DNA of 64,000 nt from Streptomyces sp. ALI-76-A (lineage in GTDB: Bacteria > Actinomycetota > Actinomycetes > Streptomycetales > Streptomycetaceae), in the NCBI RefSeq assembly GCF_030287445.1, contig NZ_JASVWB010000002.1, positions 5,084,001 to 5,148,000 on the forward strand, read 5' to 3'. The notes under the pieces were generated by a model. It saw only the letters and a list, made by a program, of their open reading frames with translations. It made no database searches and was not told the DNA's origin. How positions within the stretch are numbered: position 1 is the first letter of the stretch; every line of letters begins with the position of its first letter. Positions 62,704 to 64,000 of this stretch are shown one piece after another. The translations under genes were made by a program, and so were the position numbers.

Positions 62704-63339
62704 TCACTGCCGTTCCAGGACCGCGTAGTCGGCGAAGCTGCGGCGGTAGCGCAGGTGCCGGGTCTCCTGGGTGTGCCGACGCTGCCACTCCTCCACTTCG
62801 TCCGGCGTGTCGCACGGGCCCGAGCCCGCCCCGCAGTCCGCCTCGTCGCCGGAGACGCAGTACGCCTCGTACTCCGGCTGTGCCGAGGCGTCCTGCACGA
62901 TCGAGTACGGCACGTACCGGAAGATCCGGCGCCCGGCGGCCGGTGCCCCGCCGTGCTCCCGGTGCTGGTGCCGGCGCAGTAGCACGTTCGCGTCCGTCTC
63001 CGCGGTGCCGTCGAACGCGGCCCGCGCCTCGTCCCGGCGGGTCGCGAACTCCTCGCAGGCCGCGCACCCGGGGACCGGGACGGGGGGCCGGTCCGCCTCG
63101 GCCGCCGGCGGCGGGGGTGTCGCCCGTCCCTCCCTGGAGCGGTCGTTGGCCGCCCGTACGCCCGCGCTCAGCCGCTCCTCCCGGGTCGCGGCCCGGACTC
63201 GCGCCGGGTCCGCCTGCCACTCCCGGCCGCCGCCGACCGGGCGCAGGATCACGTACGGGCCCGTCCTGTCCTGGTACTCGCCCACCTTGCGCGTCTGTGG
63301 GTCGTAGACGAGCGTTCCCGGTTCCATCCGCTCAGGCAT
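62704..63339 (-). CDS. DUF7848-type protein fused to an N-terminal small domain
   Basis: A 211-residue protein. Residues 1-55 (MEPGTLVYDPQTRKVGEYQD, then LRPVGGGREWQADP) resemble a small stand-alone Streptomyces protein, and the C-terminal 80 residues (RRIFRYVPYSIVQDASAQPE, then SGDEADCGAGSG and EWQRRHTQETRHLRYRRSF) resemble DUF7848. A Cys pair (GCAACEEF) and a HQHREHGG segment lie between. ATG 63339 has GGGAG upstream. It is divergent from an HTH/DUF5753 gene, the usual neighbourhood of Streptomyces toxin-antitoxin-like Scr1/DUF397 systems. Confidence 0.75.
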   Translation of the reverse strand: MPERMEPGTLVYDPQTRKVGEYQDRTGPYVILRPVGGGREWQADPARVRAATREERLSAGVRAANDRSREGRATPPPPAAEADRPPVPVPGCAACEEFATRRDEARAAFDGTAETDANVLLRRHQHREHGGAPAAGRRIFRYVPYSIVQDASAQPEYEAYCVSGDEADCGAGSGPCDTPDEVEEWQRRHTQETRHLRYRRSFADYAVLERQ

Positions 63340-63452
63340 GTGCAACTCCCGGCACCTTTCGTAACTCTGGGTGTATCGAGCGTGGCGTAGGGGAACGGTG
63401 CGGTTCAACGCTTGGCGCGTGCCAGTGGTGCACTGTCACGGAGGGGGAGGTC

Positions 63453-64000
63453 GTGAGCCGACGCAACGCCGACGCGGGATCGGGGAGCGGTACGAGTTCG
63501 GCCGCGGTGTTCGGCGAGGTGCTCAAGCACTTCCGCGAGGCCGCCGCGCTCACGCAGGAGGGGCTGGCGAGGGAGATCCCGTGCGACCGGTCGCACGTCG
63601 CCCGCGTGGAGGCGGGGGCGCGGGTCCCGCAGGACACGTTCGCGAAGAAGTGCGACGAGGTGCTGGGCACGGGTGGGGTGTTGATGCGGATGTGGGGGCG
63701 CATCGACTGGTATCCGCAGGTGGAGCATCCGGACTGGTTCCGGCGGCGGGCGGAGATGGACGAGGTGGCCGTTGCCTTGCGGGAATACCAGGAGCGGGTC
63801 GTTCCGGGGCTGTTGCAGACGGAGGACTACGCGCGTGCCCTGTTCTCGCGACTCGTGAGCGGTGACGAGTTGGAGGAACGCGTTCGAGCACGACTGAGCC
63901 GACAGCGGCGGTTCCTGGTCGACGGCGGCCCGTTCTACGCCGTGGTCCTGGACGAAAGTTGTCTGCGCAACGTGGTGGGCGGGCCGGCCGTCATGCGAGA
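63453..64000 (+). CDS. HTH XRE-family regulator with DUF5753 (Scr1-type), C-terminus cut by window end
   Basis: Starts at GTG 63453 with GGAGG nearby and is open to the end of the window: about 182 residues visible of the usual 280 or so. The HTH is in VLKHFREAAALTQEGLARE followed by DRSHVARVEAGARVP; the DUF5753/Scr1 domain begins WYPQVEHPDWFRRRAEMDEV with VVPGLLQTEDYARALFSRL. In Streptomyces such genes usually have a small DUF397 gene next, forming a toxin-antitoxin-like unit; that partner would lie outside the window. Confidence 0.88.
   Translation, partial: MSRRNADAGSGSGTSSAAVFGEVLKHFREAAALTQEGLAREIPCDRSHVARVEAGARVPQDTFAKKCDEVLGTGGVLMRMWGRIDWYPQVEHPDWFRRRAEMDEVAVALREYQERVVPGLLQTEDYARALFSRLVSGDELEERVRARLSRQRRFLVDGGPFYAVVLDESCLRNVVGGPAVMR

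Noticed and set aside
62354..63220. Long minus-strand frame in the gap after the CDP-alcohol phosphotransferase gene
   Set aside because: Its sequence is Arg/Gly/Pro-rich with no family resemblance; the 288-bp gap seems to hold only short repeats of GAACGGGGCGTCCC type.

Overview
The window is high-GC actinobacterial DNA, almost certainly a Streptomyces chromosome. The evidence is extreme GC bias at third codon positions, many GTG/TTG starts, a BldN/RsbN developmental sigma/anti-sigma pair, a Rex-hemACD operon with its Rex operator, a bdtA-like gene, a class I lysyl-tRNA synthetase and Scr1-type HTH/DUF5753 genes. Gene order from about 7 to 35 kb (bdtA, epimerase, acyltransferase, rsbN, bldN, HAD phosphatase, glutaredoxin, rex, hemA, hemC, hemD, ..., argS, lysS) matches, as far as I can recall, the Streptomyces coelicolor SCO33xx region. 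The hemL/resA/ccdA/resB/ccsB block at 51-59 kb resembles SCO44xx.

Layout. 1-2.07 kb: 3' end of an rRNA operon (23S, 5S, strong terminator). 2.09-3.75 kb: an IS1380-type insertion sequence with terminal inverted repeats, a CTAG duplication and a frameshifted transposase. 3.8-8 kb: HAD hydrolase, MFS transporter, AcuC-like deacetylase, a phosphatase-like protein. 8-13.3 kb: small conserved genes (bdtA, ribosomal protein bS22), a sugar-nucleotide-epimerase-like protein, a PlsC-like acyltransferase, then rsbN and bldN. 13.6-24 kb: HAD phosphatase, glutaredoxin-like protein, rex-hemA-hemC-hemD, an oppositely oriented FAD oxidoreductase between repeat tracts, and hemB. 24-28.6 kb: DUF574 methyltransferase, arylamine N-acetyltransferase, DUF4253 protein, and a Sll1717-type P-loop ATPase. 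28.7-35.9 kb: argS, lysS, a DUF2637 membrane protein and two DUF3558-like lipoproteins. 36-38.2 kb: rtcB RNA ligase facing a frameshifted LAGLIDADG/Myb-like endonuclease. 38.3-50.3 kb: an accessory stretch of redox enzymes, regulators, a two-component system and a transporter, with many short tandem repeats between genes. 51-59 kb: hemL, histidine phosphatase, polysaccharide-deacetylase-like lipoprotein, and the ResA/CcdA/ResB/CcsB cytochrome c maturation operon. 59-64 kb: ECF sigma factor and partner, a substrate-binding-protein remnant, deaminase, CDP-alcohol phosphotransferase, a DUF7848 protein and a divergent HTH/DUF5753 regulator cut by the window end.

How the genes work together. Most of the C5 tetrapyrrole pathway is present (hemA, hemL, hemB, hemC, hemD plus a SUMT domain). 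Its first part is probably under NADH/NAD+ control through Rex, and downstream lies the membrane machinery that attaches heme to c-type cytochromes. Development is represented by bldN/rsbN and bdtA. The least explained items are the Sll1717-type ATPase, the rtcB/homing-endonuclease pair and the dense minisatellite-like repeats in intergenic DNA. Assignments come from reading sequence and family knowledge; no database search was run.
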